Notes under the pieces: model-generated
Seen by the model: the letters and a program-made list of their open reading frames with translations, nothing else
Database searches by the model: none
What the model was told of the DNA's origin: nothing
In this document: positions 36,179 to 44,272 of the stretch, one piece after another
How the letters are laid out: each line of letters starts with the position of its first letter
Numbering within the stretch: position 1 is the first letter of the stretch
From: Synechocystis sp. PCC 7509
GTDB taxonomy: Bacteria > Cyanobacteriota > Cyanobacteriia > Cyanobacteriales > Chroococcidiopsidaceae
Direction of reading: 5' to 3'
NCBI RefSeq assembly: GCF_000332075.2
Contig: NZ_ALVU02000001.1
Coordinates: 1,879,193 to 1,943,192 of the forward strand
DNA length: 64,000 nt
Translations under genes and position numbers: made by a program

Positions 36179-39100
36179 TTAATTATTTAAAAATTGCGGA
36201 GTTTTTAAGAAATCGCTATCAACAAAATAAGACAAGTACTTTTGTAGCAAGCTAGAGTCAACTACAGGACAGTGGATGGCACTATCGGTTAGACCATCAA
36301 CGGTGTTTTGACAGTCAAACGATTGCGACCCCAACCACATTCTCTCTATATAAGTCAGAGATTCTGTAGAGGTCTTCACCGTAAACAGAGATGATAAAGG
36401 ACTTAAAGTATTCTCTTGAGACTTAGTATTTAGTAAAACCGTTTGCCACTGGTCATAGGCAATTTGCTCCATTGGATAACCGAAAGTTTTAATTTCTTTG
36501 ATTAGTTGGCGTAAAGGTAATGATTGAGGGTTAGTTAAATGAAAAGCTTTGCCTATTGAGGCTTCTTGTCTCGATAAACAGACGATCGCCCTAGTAACAT
36601 AATCTACAGGAGTGAGATTAATTAACAAATCTATTTCCGGCGCACCTTCCAGTTGAATAAAACTTTTAATCATCCTGCCTATCAGGTCGTCGGTCTTAGA
36701 AATACCTGTTTGACTATGCCCTGTAATCATGCCTAATCTGTAAATAGAAACAGGAATTCCCCGCTCACCTGCTGCCATTACTAACTTTTCAGCTACCCAT
36801 TTACTTTGGGCATAGCCATTAGTAAGATCCTGACAGTAAGCTAACTTATCTGGTTCTTTAATTACTTTCATTTGGGCATAAGCAGAGGAAAGAAAAACAT
36901 CAAGGGTAGAAATAAAATGTACGGGTTTTGTTTTGATTGCACTTGCCAATCTTAAAACTTCTTGAGTTCCCGAAACATTCGCACTTCGTAAGGCGACGTA
37001 GGGATAAATTAAATTAACGAAAGCCCCATTGTGATATATTCCATCTATTTCCTTGGCTAGTTCTTGGAACTGCTGTTCAGTTAGCCCTAAAAGTGGCTGT
37101 GCCAAATCTCCTATTACTGGAACAATTCTAGAACTAAGCTGTGGTTCCAAAAATCCTAAATAGTGTTCTAAATTGCGGCAGATTTTTTGCTTGCCAGACT
37201 CAGGAGTTGAAGCACGGACAAGACAATAAATGCTGGCTTCGGTCTGCTGTAGTAGTTCGTGCAGTAAAAAAGCACCGATAAAACCTGTTGCTCCTGTCAA
37301 GAACACTCGCTGCGGTTCTTTGATTGGCTCATAGGAGGGAGTAGCAGCACAAATTGTTGGATCTAAAACAGCTTCGGCGTGTAAATCTACGTCGCCAATA
37401 TTGGGTGTAGTAGGGGAATCTGTGGAGTGCAGAAATTGAGTAATCTCTTGCGCAAGTCCAGCGATAGTAGGTACTTGGAACAAAGATAGTAGAGGTAAAT
37501 CAACATGAAGAATTTCTTTGATTTGGAAGAGCATCTCAACAGTAAGTAAAGAATGTCCTCCTAGGTCAAAAAAGTTATCGTTGATTCCTATTAAGTCGAC
37601 TCCTAACACTTGAGTCCAAATCGCTGCTACTTGATTTTCTATCAAAGTACGAGGTGCAACAAAAGCCTCTAACAACATTGGTCTAGAGTGGTTCGGTTCG
37701 GGAAGACTTCGCCTGTCTACTTTCCCGTTAGGAGTAAGCGGTAAGCTATCAAGCAGGACAAAAGCCGAGGGAACCATATATTCGGGCAGTTTGTTTTTGA
37801 TTAAAATACGTAGTTGAGCAACTAGATTACTTGCATCTTTTGCTGGCAATTGATTAGTATAAGCATTCCAAGGCATAGGAGTAAATTCACTCTCGCGCCC
37901 GTAAACTATACTGCTGCTATGTGCCGGAATTTGCTTTGAGCAATGGTGCTGAAACACCGCATCATAGCTAGCAGATCCCCTTGAACTAGACCAATTGATG
38001 TGAATGGTATAAGGCAACTCTTGGCTCAAATTCCATAAATCTTCAGGATCTAGCGCCCTAGTGTGCTGAGTCGTTTTTGCGATCGCAGCCTGTAAATCTT
38101 TCACAGTTAAATAGCGATCGCTATTTATTAGTAATTCCCCGGCGGTCATATCTAATAAAATCCTGGCATTTTTGATTCCAGTAATTACCAGATTTTCCGG
38201 TTGAGTGTCCATCAAGTGTTGACGAATCGCTGGTAATGTTAGCTCCTGCTGCCATTCCAGCCAATTAGAGGAATTGGGCGCAACATATTCCTCTGATGGA
38301 TTATTGGTTACAGTTCCTATTTGCAAGATCACATCGTAGCGGAAACAAGTTAGCTCGTTTTGATGGCAACCGCGCTTGAGTTGAATTTGAACGTTGCTAA
38401 TTTGGGGAAGATGGTGTTTAAGAGCCGTAAAGAACGCCGGATCGATTACTAACTCTTTGTCTTGTCCCATCCGCTCTTGAATGCGTTGCTGGAGGTAAGT
38501 AGTAGGCGTAGAACTATCAGCTTGATATAGCTGCACTGATGTATGGAAAGCTTCTAGTAATTGTAGATTGCGGACATCGCCAATAAAAATGTGACCTCCC
38601 GATTTGACGGCTTTAACAGCACTTTCCAAGATACCTACTAAATAATTAATGCTGGGAAAATACTGAATTACAGAATTGAGTATTATTGTATCGAAGGTTT
38701 CTGGCTCTACATCCTCAAAAGCCTCGGCGGCGGCTTTCTGCTCTAGCGTCACCTGTGACCAATCCTGCGGACTGCGCTGCAATTCGCGATCGAGGTAATA
38801 AACAGCTTCTGGGGCAAGATCCGTACCCAAGTAACGAGAGCAGTGGGGAGCAATGCGAAATAGCAGTAGCCCTGTACCACAACCGATTTCCAATACGCGC
38901 TTGGGGTGTAAAGATAGAATTCGCTCTACTGTGCGCTCAATATACTCGTGCATCTCCTGAACTGAGGTCGGCTGAAGGGTATAACTATTCTTCCAGCCAA
39001 TAATATTAAATGTTGGATCTTGCCAAGTATTTGATTGGCTGTAGGTTTCATTCCATATTTTCTGCCACTGCCAAGTTGATTCAATATTATTAGATATTTC

Positions 39101-40606
39101 TACAGGTAAATGCTGTGGCGATGACGGTTGTAGGTTTGGCACTACATAGGCAACTAGGCGTTTGTCCTCTGACAAATCTTGGCGACCAATTACTACAGAT
39201 TCTCCTACCGCCGGATGCTGGTTGATAACTGTTTCAATTTCTTCCAATTCAATTCGGAAACCACGAATTTTAACTTGATTATCGATCCGCCCCATTAACT
39301 CAATGTTGCCGTCTGGTAGATAGCGAGCTAAGTCTCCAGTTCTATACAGGCGATCGCCTCGTTCCTTGCTGAAGGGATTAGGAATAAATTTTTCTTCGTT
39401 TTCAGGTCGGTTGAGATAACCTCTGGCTAAACCAAGACCGCCAATGCACAACTCACCCGGCGTTCCTACGGGTACAAGCTGGGGAGAGTCTCCCTGACGG
39501 CGTAGCAGACAATCTAGTAAATAAATTTGCGTGTTGGCAATAGGTCTACCTATAAGTATCCGACTATTACTATGTTCTACTTTATAAACCGTTGACCAAA
39601 CAGTAGTTTCTGTAGGCCCATACATATTCCAAAGAGAATTTACTTTTTCTAGCAACTGATTTGCTAAGTCTCGATTTAATGCTTCTCCAGTACAAATAAT
39701 TTTTAGCTGTTTGTTACCTTGCCACCCTGTTGCCAAAAGCATTCGCCAAGTAGCTGGAGTTGCTTGCATAAAGGTAGCGCCAGAATTTGCTATGCTCTTA
39801 GCAAGCTGTATTGGGTCAATAGCTACTTCACGGCTGACTAACACAATACAAGCGCCGACAATCAAAGGTAAATAAATATCTGGAGCAGCAATATCAAAGG
39901 ATATAGTGGTAACTGCCAAAAGTACATCTTGCTTGCTCAGTCCCGGTTGCTGACGTACAGAATTTAACAAGTTGACTATAGATCCGTGTTCAATTTGTAC
40001 CCCTTTCGGCTTTCCAGTCGAGCCGGAAGTATAGATAGTGTAAGCTAAATTCTTAGCTGTTACTTGGCTATTTGGATTATCGATACTTTGCCCTGAAATT
40101 GTTTCCCAATCAGTATCAAGGCATACTACTTGCGCTGCCAATACTGGCAGCCGATGGAGTTGATTTTGCTGTGTTAATAGCACTGGCATTTGTGAATTTT
40201 CGATCATGAATGCCAAGCGATCTTGAGGATAGGCTGGATCTAATGGCACGTAAGACCCGCCAGCTTTGAGGATGCCTAAAAGTCCTACGACCATATCAAG
40301 ACTTCGCTCTACGCAAATTCCCACCAGTACCTCTGCTTCCACATTGAGCGTCTGTAAATAGTGTGCTAGTTGATTGGCACGGCAGTTTAATTCCTGGTAG
40401 GTAAGTTGTTTGTCCTCAAAAATTACCGCGACATTGGTGGGTGTTAACTTGACCTGGGACTCAAACCACTGATGGATACATAGGTCTTTGAGGTAATCGC
40501 CTTGGGTGTCGTTCCCTTCCACGAGCAACTGGTGTAATTGTGCTTGTGTCAATAGCGATCGCTCTAAAGGTTGTTGGTTGATGCTGTCAATGGGATGCTC
40601 TTTCAT
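36179..40606 (-). CDS. Single-module NRPS: A-MT-T-thioester reductase
   Basis: About 1475 residues from ATG 40606 (a TTG at 40657 would add 17). The A domain has YTIYTSGSTGKPKGV (A3), MYGPTETTVW, YRTGDLARYLPDG and NGKVDRRSLPEP (A10). Between A8 and A10 lies a methyltransferase (VLEIGCGTGLLLF, near 570), usual for N-methylation. The carrier domain has FFDLGGHSLLTVEML (Ser for phosphopantetheine). A C-terminal reductase follows (VFLTGATGFIGAFLL; catalytic YAQSKWVAEK). There is no condensation domain, so it should activate one amino acid, methylate it and release it by reduction. A hand-read specificity code D-I-P-Q-I-T-M-V-W-K is nearest to glycine codes. HIP1 sites within suggest long residence. 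Confidence 0.92.
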   Translation of the reverse strand: MKEHPIDSINQQPLERSLLTQAQLHQLLVEGNDTQGDYLKDLCIHQWFESQVKLTPTNVAVIFEDKQLTYQELNCRANQLAHYLQTLNVEAEVLVGICVERSLDMVVGLLGILKAGGSYVPLDPAYPQDRLAFMIENSQMPVLLTQQNQLHRLPVLAAQVVCLDTDWETISGQSIDNPNSQVTAKNLAYTIYTSGSTGKPKGVQIEHGSIVNLLNSVRQQPGLSKQDVLLAVTTISFDIAAPDIYLPLIVGACIVLVSREVAIDPIQLAKSIANSGATFMQATPATWRMLLATGWQGNKQLKIICTGEALNRDLANQLLEKVNSLWNMYGPTETTVWSTVYKVEHSNSRILIGRPIANTQIYLLDCLLRRQGDSPQLVPVGTPGELCIGGLGLARGYLNRPENEEKFIPNPFSKERGDRLYRTGDLARYLPDGNIELMGRIDNQVKIRGFRIELEEIETVINQHPAVGESVVIGRQDLSEDKRLVAYVVPNLQPSSPQHLPVEISNNIESTWQWQKIWNETYSQSNTWQDPTFNIIGWKNSYTLQPTSVQEMHEYIERTVERILSLHPKRVLEIGCGTGLLLFRIAPHCSRYLGTDLAPEAVYYLDRELQRSPQDWSQVTLEQKAAAEAFEDVEPETFDTIILNSVIQYFPSINYLVGILESAVKAVKSGGHIFIGDVRNLQLLEAFHTSVQLYQADSSTPTTYLQQRIQERMGQDKELVIDPAFFTALKHHLPQISNVQIQLKRGCHQNELTCFRYDVILQIGTVTNNPSEEYVAPNSSNWLEWQQELTLPAIRQHLMDTQPENLVITGIKNARILLDMTAGELLINSDRYLTVKDLQAAIAKTTQHTRALDPEDLWNLSQELPYTIHINWSSSRGSASYDAVFQHHCSKQIPAHSSSIVYGRESEFTPMPWNAYTNQLPAKDASNLVAQLRILIKNKLPEYMVPSAFVLLDSLPLTPNGKVDRRSLPEPNHSRPMLLEAFVAPRTLIENQVAAIWTQVLGVDLIGINDNFFDLGGHSLLTVEMLFQIKEILHVDLPLLSLFQVPTIAGLAQEITQFLHSTDSPTTPNIGDVDLHAEAVLDPTICAATPSYEPIKEPQRVFLTGATGFIGAFLLHELLQQTEASIYCLVRASTPESGKQKICRNLEHYLGFLEPQLSSRIVPVIGDLAQPLLGLTEQQFQELAKEIDGIYHNGAFVNLIYPYVALRSANVSGTQEVLRLASAIKTKPVHFISTLDVFLSSAYAQMKVIKEPDKLAYCQDLTNGYAQSKWVAEKLVMAAGERGIPVSIYRLGMITGHSQTGISKTDDLIGRMIKSFIQLEGAPEIDLLINLTPVDYVTRAIVCLSRQEASIGKAFHLTNPQSLPLRQLIKEIKTFGYPMEQIAYDQWQTVLLNTKSQENTLSPLSSLFTVKTSTESLTYIERMWLGSQSFDCQNTVDGLTDSAIHCPVVDSSLLQKYLSYFVDSDFLKTPQFLNN

Positions 40607-40657
40607 AGTCTCAACTTCTCGATTATTTTTAGTCACTAATATGTTCTCGATCGCCAA

Positions 40658-41015
40658 AGTAATAAGTGTGAAGCTACGGTTATAAACCTTGTATTTCTAA
40701 AGACTTCTTAGACTTGTTACTTGAATTGCCCAACAGTTGCTAAAAAGTATGACTACTTACGCAGTCATACTTACGGCTTGGCTGGTTATACATATAGTTC
40801 CCAAATAAAGTAGCAATCTCACAGGCAAATTGAAATTATTACCCATTACCCATTCACCAACGCTCTAGCGTAAATCATCAACTAAGGGTGAATTTTCTCG
40901 TTTTAGATCGCTGCAATCAAGTTAACTCCTAAGCCAAACCGTTTGTGAAGGTTATAGTAGCGTTCGGTTTCAATGCGAAAAATCTTTGCAAGGTCAATAT
41001 TGGGGATTGGGGAGC
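40658..41015. other. Intergenic region with inverted repeat and heptamer repeats
   Basis: The 358-base region upstream of the NRPS operon should hold its promoter. AAGTATGACT (40745-40754) and AGTCATACTT (40763-40772) form a ten-base inverted repeat that could be an operator or hairpin. Two ATTACCC heptamers and a variant occur at 40838-40858, the same unit as in the array at 61220. I see no gene. Confidence 0.5.
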
Positions 41016-41624
41016 TTAACTATGAATCCTTGGTTCAAAGTAGAGTGTGGCGAGAATTTCGCTCTCAAAAACGGCTAATTCTTCCCTTCGCTTGCCGACA
41101 ACTTTACTATCAAAGTAGGTTTCTGCTAGTAGCCAGTAGATACCGTAATGCCGGGCTTCCGATGCCATTAAGCTACGATAAAATTGAGCAAGTTCTGGCT
41201 GCGGCAAATGTTCAGCTAATAACCCCAATCGCTCATGACTGCGGGCTTCAATTAAACCAGAAACTAGCAACGAATCTAATAGACGATCGCTTTGCTGATG
41301 GCGAATTTGAGTTTTTAACTTAGCAGCGTAGGGCGGCGAGGAAAGATTACCTAAAGGAATACCCCGTTTTTCTAGCCATTGATTGACTTGCTCAAAGTGT
41401 TCTAACTCCTCACGGGCGATCGCTGTCAGTTTGCGAACTAGGAGTGTATGGGAGGGATAACAAAACATCAAGTTTATGGCTACACCCGCCGCTTTGCGTT
41501 CGCAATGAGAATGATCGAGCAAAATAATGTCTAAGTTGGCGATCGCTTGGTTTACCCATTCCGGGCGCGTTGGCTGCTTTAAAACGTTAATTGTAGCTGT
41601 TACTTGAGATACATTTGTTGTCAT
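41016..41624 (-). CDS. miaE: tRNA-(ms2io6A37) hydroxylase
   Basis: The 202-residue diiron enzyme hydroxylates the isopentenyl group of ms2i6A37 in tRNA. It is ferritin-like: iron ligands occur in LLDHSHCERKAAG, AREELEHFEQV, IEARSHERL and SEARHYGIYWLLAE. The length is typical of the family. It stands alone between the NRPS region and a phosphoesterase gene. Confidence 0.92.
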   Translation of the reverse strand: MTTNVSQVTATINVLKQPTRPEWVNQAIANLDIILLDHSHCERKAAGVAINLMFCYPSHTLLVRKLTAIAREELEHFEQVNQWLEKRGIPLGNLSSPPYAAKLKTQIRHQQSDRLLDSLLVSGLIEARSHERLGLLAEHLPQPELAQFYRSLMASEARHYGIYWLLAETYFDSKVVGKRREELAVFESEILATLYFEPRIHS

Positions 41625-41771
41625 AAATATTAAAAATTGTATATGTATTTATTAAGACGGAATTACAATTAAGGGTAGAGAGCTTAATTTATATTTATTT
41701 CTCGGAATTAAAGCTAAACAGGCTGTAGTAATAATATTCAGTTATTTTAAAAAACTAAGGATCGAATTGTA

Positions 41772-42512
41772 ATGCAGGAAACAAGTAATCGTCGCATCGT
41801 CATTGGTGATGTACACGGTCACTATAACGGGTTAATGGGTCTATTGGAAGCGATCGCCCCTGGTAAAGAGGATGAAATCTATTTTATCGGCGACTTAATC
41901 GATCGGGGACCCCAAAGCTCAAAAGTAGTAGAGTTTGTCAAACAAAACGCCACAGGTTGTATATTAGGCAATCACGAGCAAATGTTATTAGATGTTGTAG
42001 GCGGCGGTGCTATGGCAGCCCAAGTACAGCAATCATGGCTTTATAGTGGTGGCTATGCAACTATTACTAGCTATCCAGATTCGACCATTCCCGAAGACCA
42101 TCTAGAATGGATGAAAAAATTGCCTATTTACTTAGATTTAGGCGATGTTTTATTAGTTCATGCTGGGGTCGACCCCCGAATGCCCTTAGAAGCCCAAACT
42201 TCCGATCAGCTTTGCTGGATACGAGATGAATTTCATAGTATGGAAGAACCTTACTTTAGCGATAAATTAATTGTGATTGGTCATACGATTACATTTACTT
42301 TGCCTGGGGTTGTACCGGGTAAGCTTGCTCAAGGACAAGGTTGGATTGATATCGATACGGGAGCTTATCACCCTAAAAGCGGTTGGTTGACAGGATTTGA
42401 TATTACAAATAATCAAGTATATCAATTCAACGTTCACCAGCAGCGCAGCCGGATTTTGACGTTGAAAGAAGCAGTAACAAGTATTGAACCTACAAAAGTT
42501 AAGCGTCGTTAA
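41772..42512 (+). CDS. Metallophosphoesterase, serine/threonine phosphatase-like
   Basis: The 246-residue protein has all metal-binding motifs of PPP-type phosphatases: IGDVHGHYNGL (residues 11-21), IGDLIDRGPQS, GNHEQMLL and VHAGVD, then VIGHTIT. Members dephosphorylate proteins or hydrolyse diadenosine tetraphosphate (PrpA/ApaH-like); the substrate is not clear. Alone on its strand, upstream of the transposon. Confidence 0.9.
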   Translation: MQETSNRRIVIGDVHGHYNGLMGLLEAIAPGKEDEIYFIGDLIDRGPQSSKVVEFVKQNATGCILGNHEQMLLDVVGGGAMAAQVQQSWLYSGGYATITSYPDSTIPEDHLEWMKKLPIYLDLGDVLLVHAGVDPRMPLEAQTSDQLCWIRDEFHSMEEPYFSDKLIVIGHTITFTLPGVVPGKLAQGQGWIDIDTGAYHPKSGWLTGFDITNNQVYQFNVHQQRSRILTLKEAVTSIEPTKVKRR

Positions 42513-42604
42513 AGTAAACTTTTAATTTAAAAGCATTAAATAAATCAATATTTATAGTGTTATTAGTAATTATTCGGGCTAGGAGCTAGTTTAGCTTCTT
42601 CGCC

Positions 42605-42648
42605 GGAAGCCCCGCGCTGTAGTGTACTCAGTCAGCGACGGGATGGAT
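42605..42648 (+). repeat. Transposon right-end-like hairpin, isolated copy
   Basis: GGAAGCCCCGCGCTG followed by CAGTCAGCGACGGGATGG folds into a stem and closely resembles the element end at 44131-44177, in the same orientation. It lies upstream of the TnpB region with no second tnpB next to it, so it may be what is left of another element copy. Confidence 0.5.
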
Positions 42649-42695
42649 AGGCGGGCAGCGACGATTGTATCCCCGATAAAGCCCGTGCTACGCTT

Positions 42696-42872
42696 CTACG
42701 GGAGAGGGGATATATGAGGAGTTGCCAACATATTGACACGATTGCCTATCAGTGTTTTTACATGGTCGCGCAACACTTCAGACATTGGTACACCAATAGA
42801 TTCAGCATACCGTTTCAGTGCTTGAAGTTCGATATCTGAAAGCCTGACTCTTACTATATTTTCTCTACTCAT
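42696..42872 (-). CDS. Small ribbon-helix-helix protein divergent from tnpB
   Basis: From ATG 42872 the frame encodes 58 residues: [40 protein letters not shown] and a short tail. This is the MetJ/Arc ribbon-helix-helix pattern of DNA-binding regulators and antitoxins. The ATG lies 27 bases from the divergent tnpB start, and the shared spacer has two -10-like boxes. It probably regulates the shared promoter (inference). Confidence 0.7.
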   Translation of the reverse strand: MSRENIVRVRLSDIELQALKRYAESIGVPMSEVLRDHVKTLIGNRVNMLATPHISPLP

Positions 42873-42878
42873 AGTCCA

Positions 42879-42893
42879 ATTATAGGTTATAAT
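42879..42893. promoter_or_regulatory. Divergent paired -10 boxes for tnpB and RHH gene
   Basis: TATAAT at 42888-42893 faces tnpB; ATTATA at 42879-42884 is TATAAT on the reverse strand, facing the RHH gene. Each ends six bases before its ATG. With transcription starting about six to seven bases past a -10 box, both messages would be leaderless. Confidence 0.5.
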
Positions 42894-42899
42894 GTAGTT

Positions 42900-44166
42900 A
42901 TGATTGTAGCCTATCAATACAAGTTGCGGCTGACATTACAGCAAACCATCGAAATTGACCGATGGTTATCAATGTTGTGCGCTCAGTACAACTACTTGCT
43001 GGCGGACAGATTTGATTGGTATGAGCGCAACCGCAGCCCCGTAAATGCTTGCCCGTTGGTGTGTCATTTGCCCGAACTGCGGGACAATCCAGACTATTAC
43101 TCTCAAAAGAAAACACTACTCAATCTTAAAAAAACACATCCTTGGTACAGCGAGATTTACTCTCAAGTGCTGCAAGATGTGGTTAAAAGAGTAAAGGTTA
43201 CTTTTGATAGGTTTCTTAAGGGCGACAGCAACGGAAAGCGTAGCGGTAGACCTCGTTTTAAGCAACGCAGCAGATATCGGACTTTCCTTTATCCTCAAGT
43301 AAAAGAAGGTTGTTTGGTAGGTAATTTAGTTAACTTACCGATGTTTGGTAAAGTTAAATTTATTTTGCATAGACCAATCCCTGACGGGTTTAAAATCAAG
43401 ACTGTTTCTATTACTAAAAAAGCTGATGGTTACTATCTAACTTTAAGCTGCAAAGATGAGACTGTACCCACAATCAAACCTGATTTTAACCCAGAATCAA
43501 TAACTGGAATTGATGTCGGACTTAAGGAGTTTTTAACAACTGCTCAAAACGAAACTGTTGCTATACCTCGGTATTATCGCAAAGCGCAAAAACGCTTAAA
43601 GGTAATCCAAAAACGGGTATCTCGCAGAAAAAAAGGAAGTAACCGCAGATTAAAAGCGGTTAAACAGTTGGGCAAGCAACATAAAAAAGTTGCAGATAAA
43701 AGAAAAGACTTTCACTTTAAAACGGCTAATAACCTACTCAAAAAATATGATGTAATTGCTTACGAAGATTTAAACGTTAAAGGCTTGGCTAAGACAAACA
43801 AAGCTAAGTCAATTCATGATGCTGGATGGTCAAACTTCCTGTCAATATTACAAACCAAAGCCGCAAAGCTCGCCGGGGGAAGCTTCCCCCGGCAGACTTT
43901 GCGAAAATGCTGGGTTATTAACTATTGCAGTCAGCGCCTATAATACCAGTCAAAATTGCTCTGCTTGTGGTGTCAAAGTCCCGAAAGAGTTGTCGGAACG
44001 CTGGCATACTTGCGCTTGTGGATGTAGCCTTGATCGAGATCACAACGCGGCAATAAATATAATGAATAGGGCTGAGGGTCAACCAGTCCTTAAAGCCAAG
44101 AGCCTCCTATGCGATAGCAGGATTGTCTTGGAAGCCCACACTGTACTTGGTACTCCAAGTCAGTGA
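42900..44166 (+). pseudogene. tnpB: TnpB nuclease (IS605/IS607 type), frameshifted
   Basis: The first frame (42900-43943) has the N-terminal TnpB region, GIDVGLKEF (first RuvC Asp) and YEDLNVKGL (RuvC Glu). The rest, in another frame to 44166, has CSACGVKVP with CACGCSL (zinc ribbon) and DRDHNAAINI (last RuvC Asp). The junction is a 40-base hairpin insertion at 43869-43908; without it the reading KAAK then AGLLTI is restored. So this RNA-guided DNA nuclease is probably dead unless frameshifting occurs. No tnpA transposase is nearby. The tnpB stop lies in the 3' hairpin, as expected for the guide-RNA (omega RNA) scaffold. Confidence 0.88.
43862..43903. repeat. Hairpin insertion splitting tnpB
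   Basis: A perfect 22-base palindrome (43872-43893, GCCGGGGGAAG and its complement) is flanked by CGCAAAG (43862-43868) and CTTTGCG (43897-43903), giving a nearly complete 42-base stem. The inserted DNA is 40 bases (43869-43908), which shifts the frame. It looks like a small mobile palindromic repeat. Confidence 0.8.
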
Positions 44167-44177
44167 TGGGAGTTGTC
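44131..44177 (+). ncRNA. Element right end and guide-RNA scaffold hairpin
   Basis: CCCACACTG (44135-44143) pairs with CAGTGATGGG (44161-44170), and the inner ACTTGG pairs with CCAAGT. It overlaps the tnpB stop codon. This is where IS200/IS605 elements keep their right-end hairpin and the 3' scaffold of the omega RNA. The guide would be read from bases after the element end, about 44178 onward. Exact ends are not determined. Confidence 0.55.
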
Positions 44178-44272
44178 ACCTATAGGCAAGAAAAATAATG
44201 ATTGACGACAATAAAGCGATCGCCTAACTTCTAAGCTAGGAATAAAGGTATTGCGATTAAAGGTAATAAATC

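Noticed and set aside
38686-39003. 105-codon frame on the + strand within the NRPS gene
   Set aside because: It is the antisense shadow of the NRPS methyltransferase region and has no family pattern.
40973-41323. 116-codon frame antisense to miaE
   Set aside because: miaE has clear diiron motifs; the other frame is its shadow.
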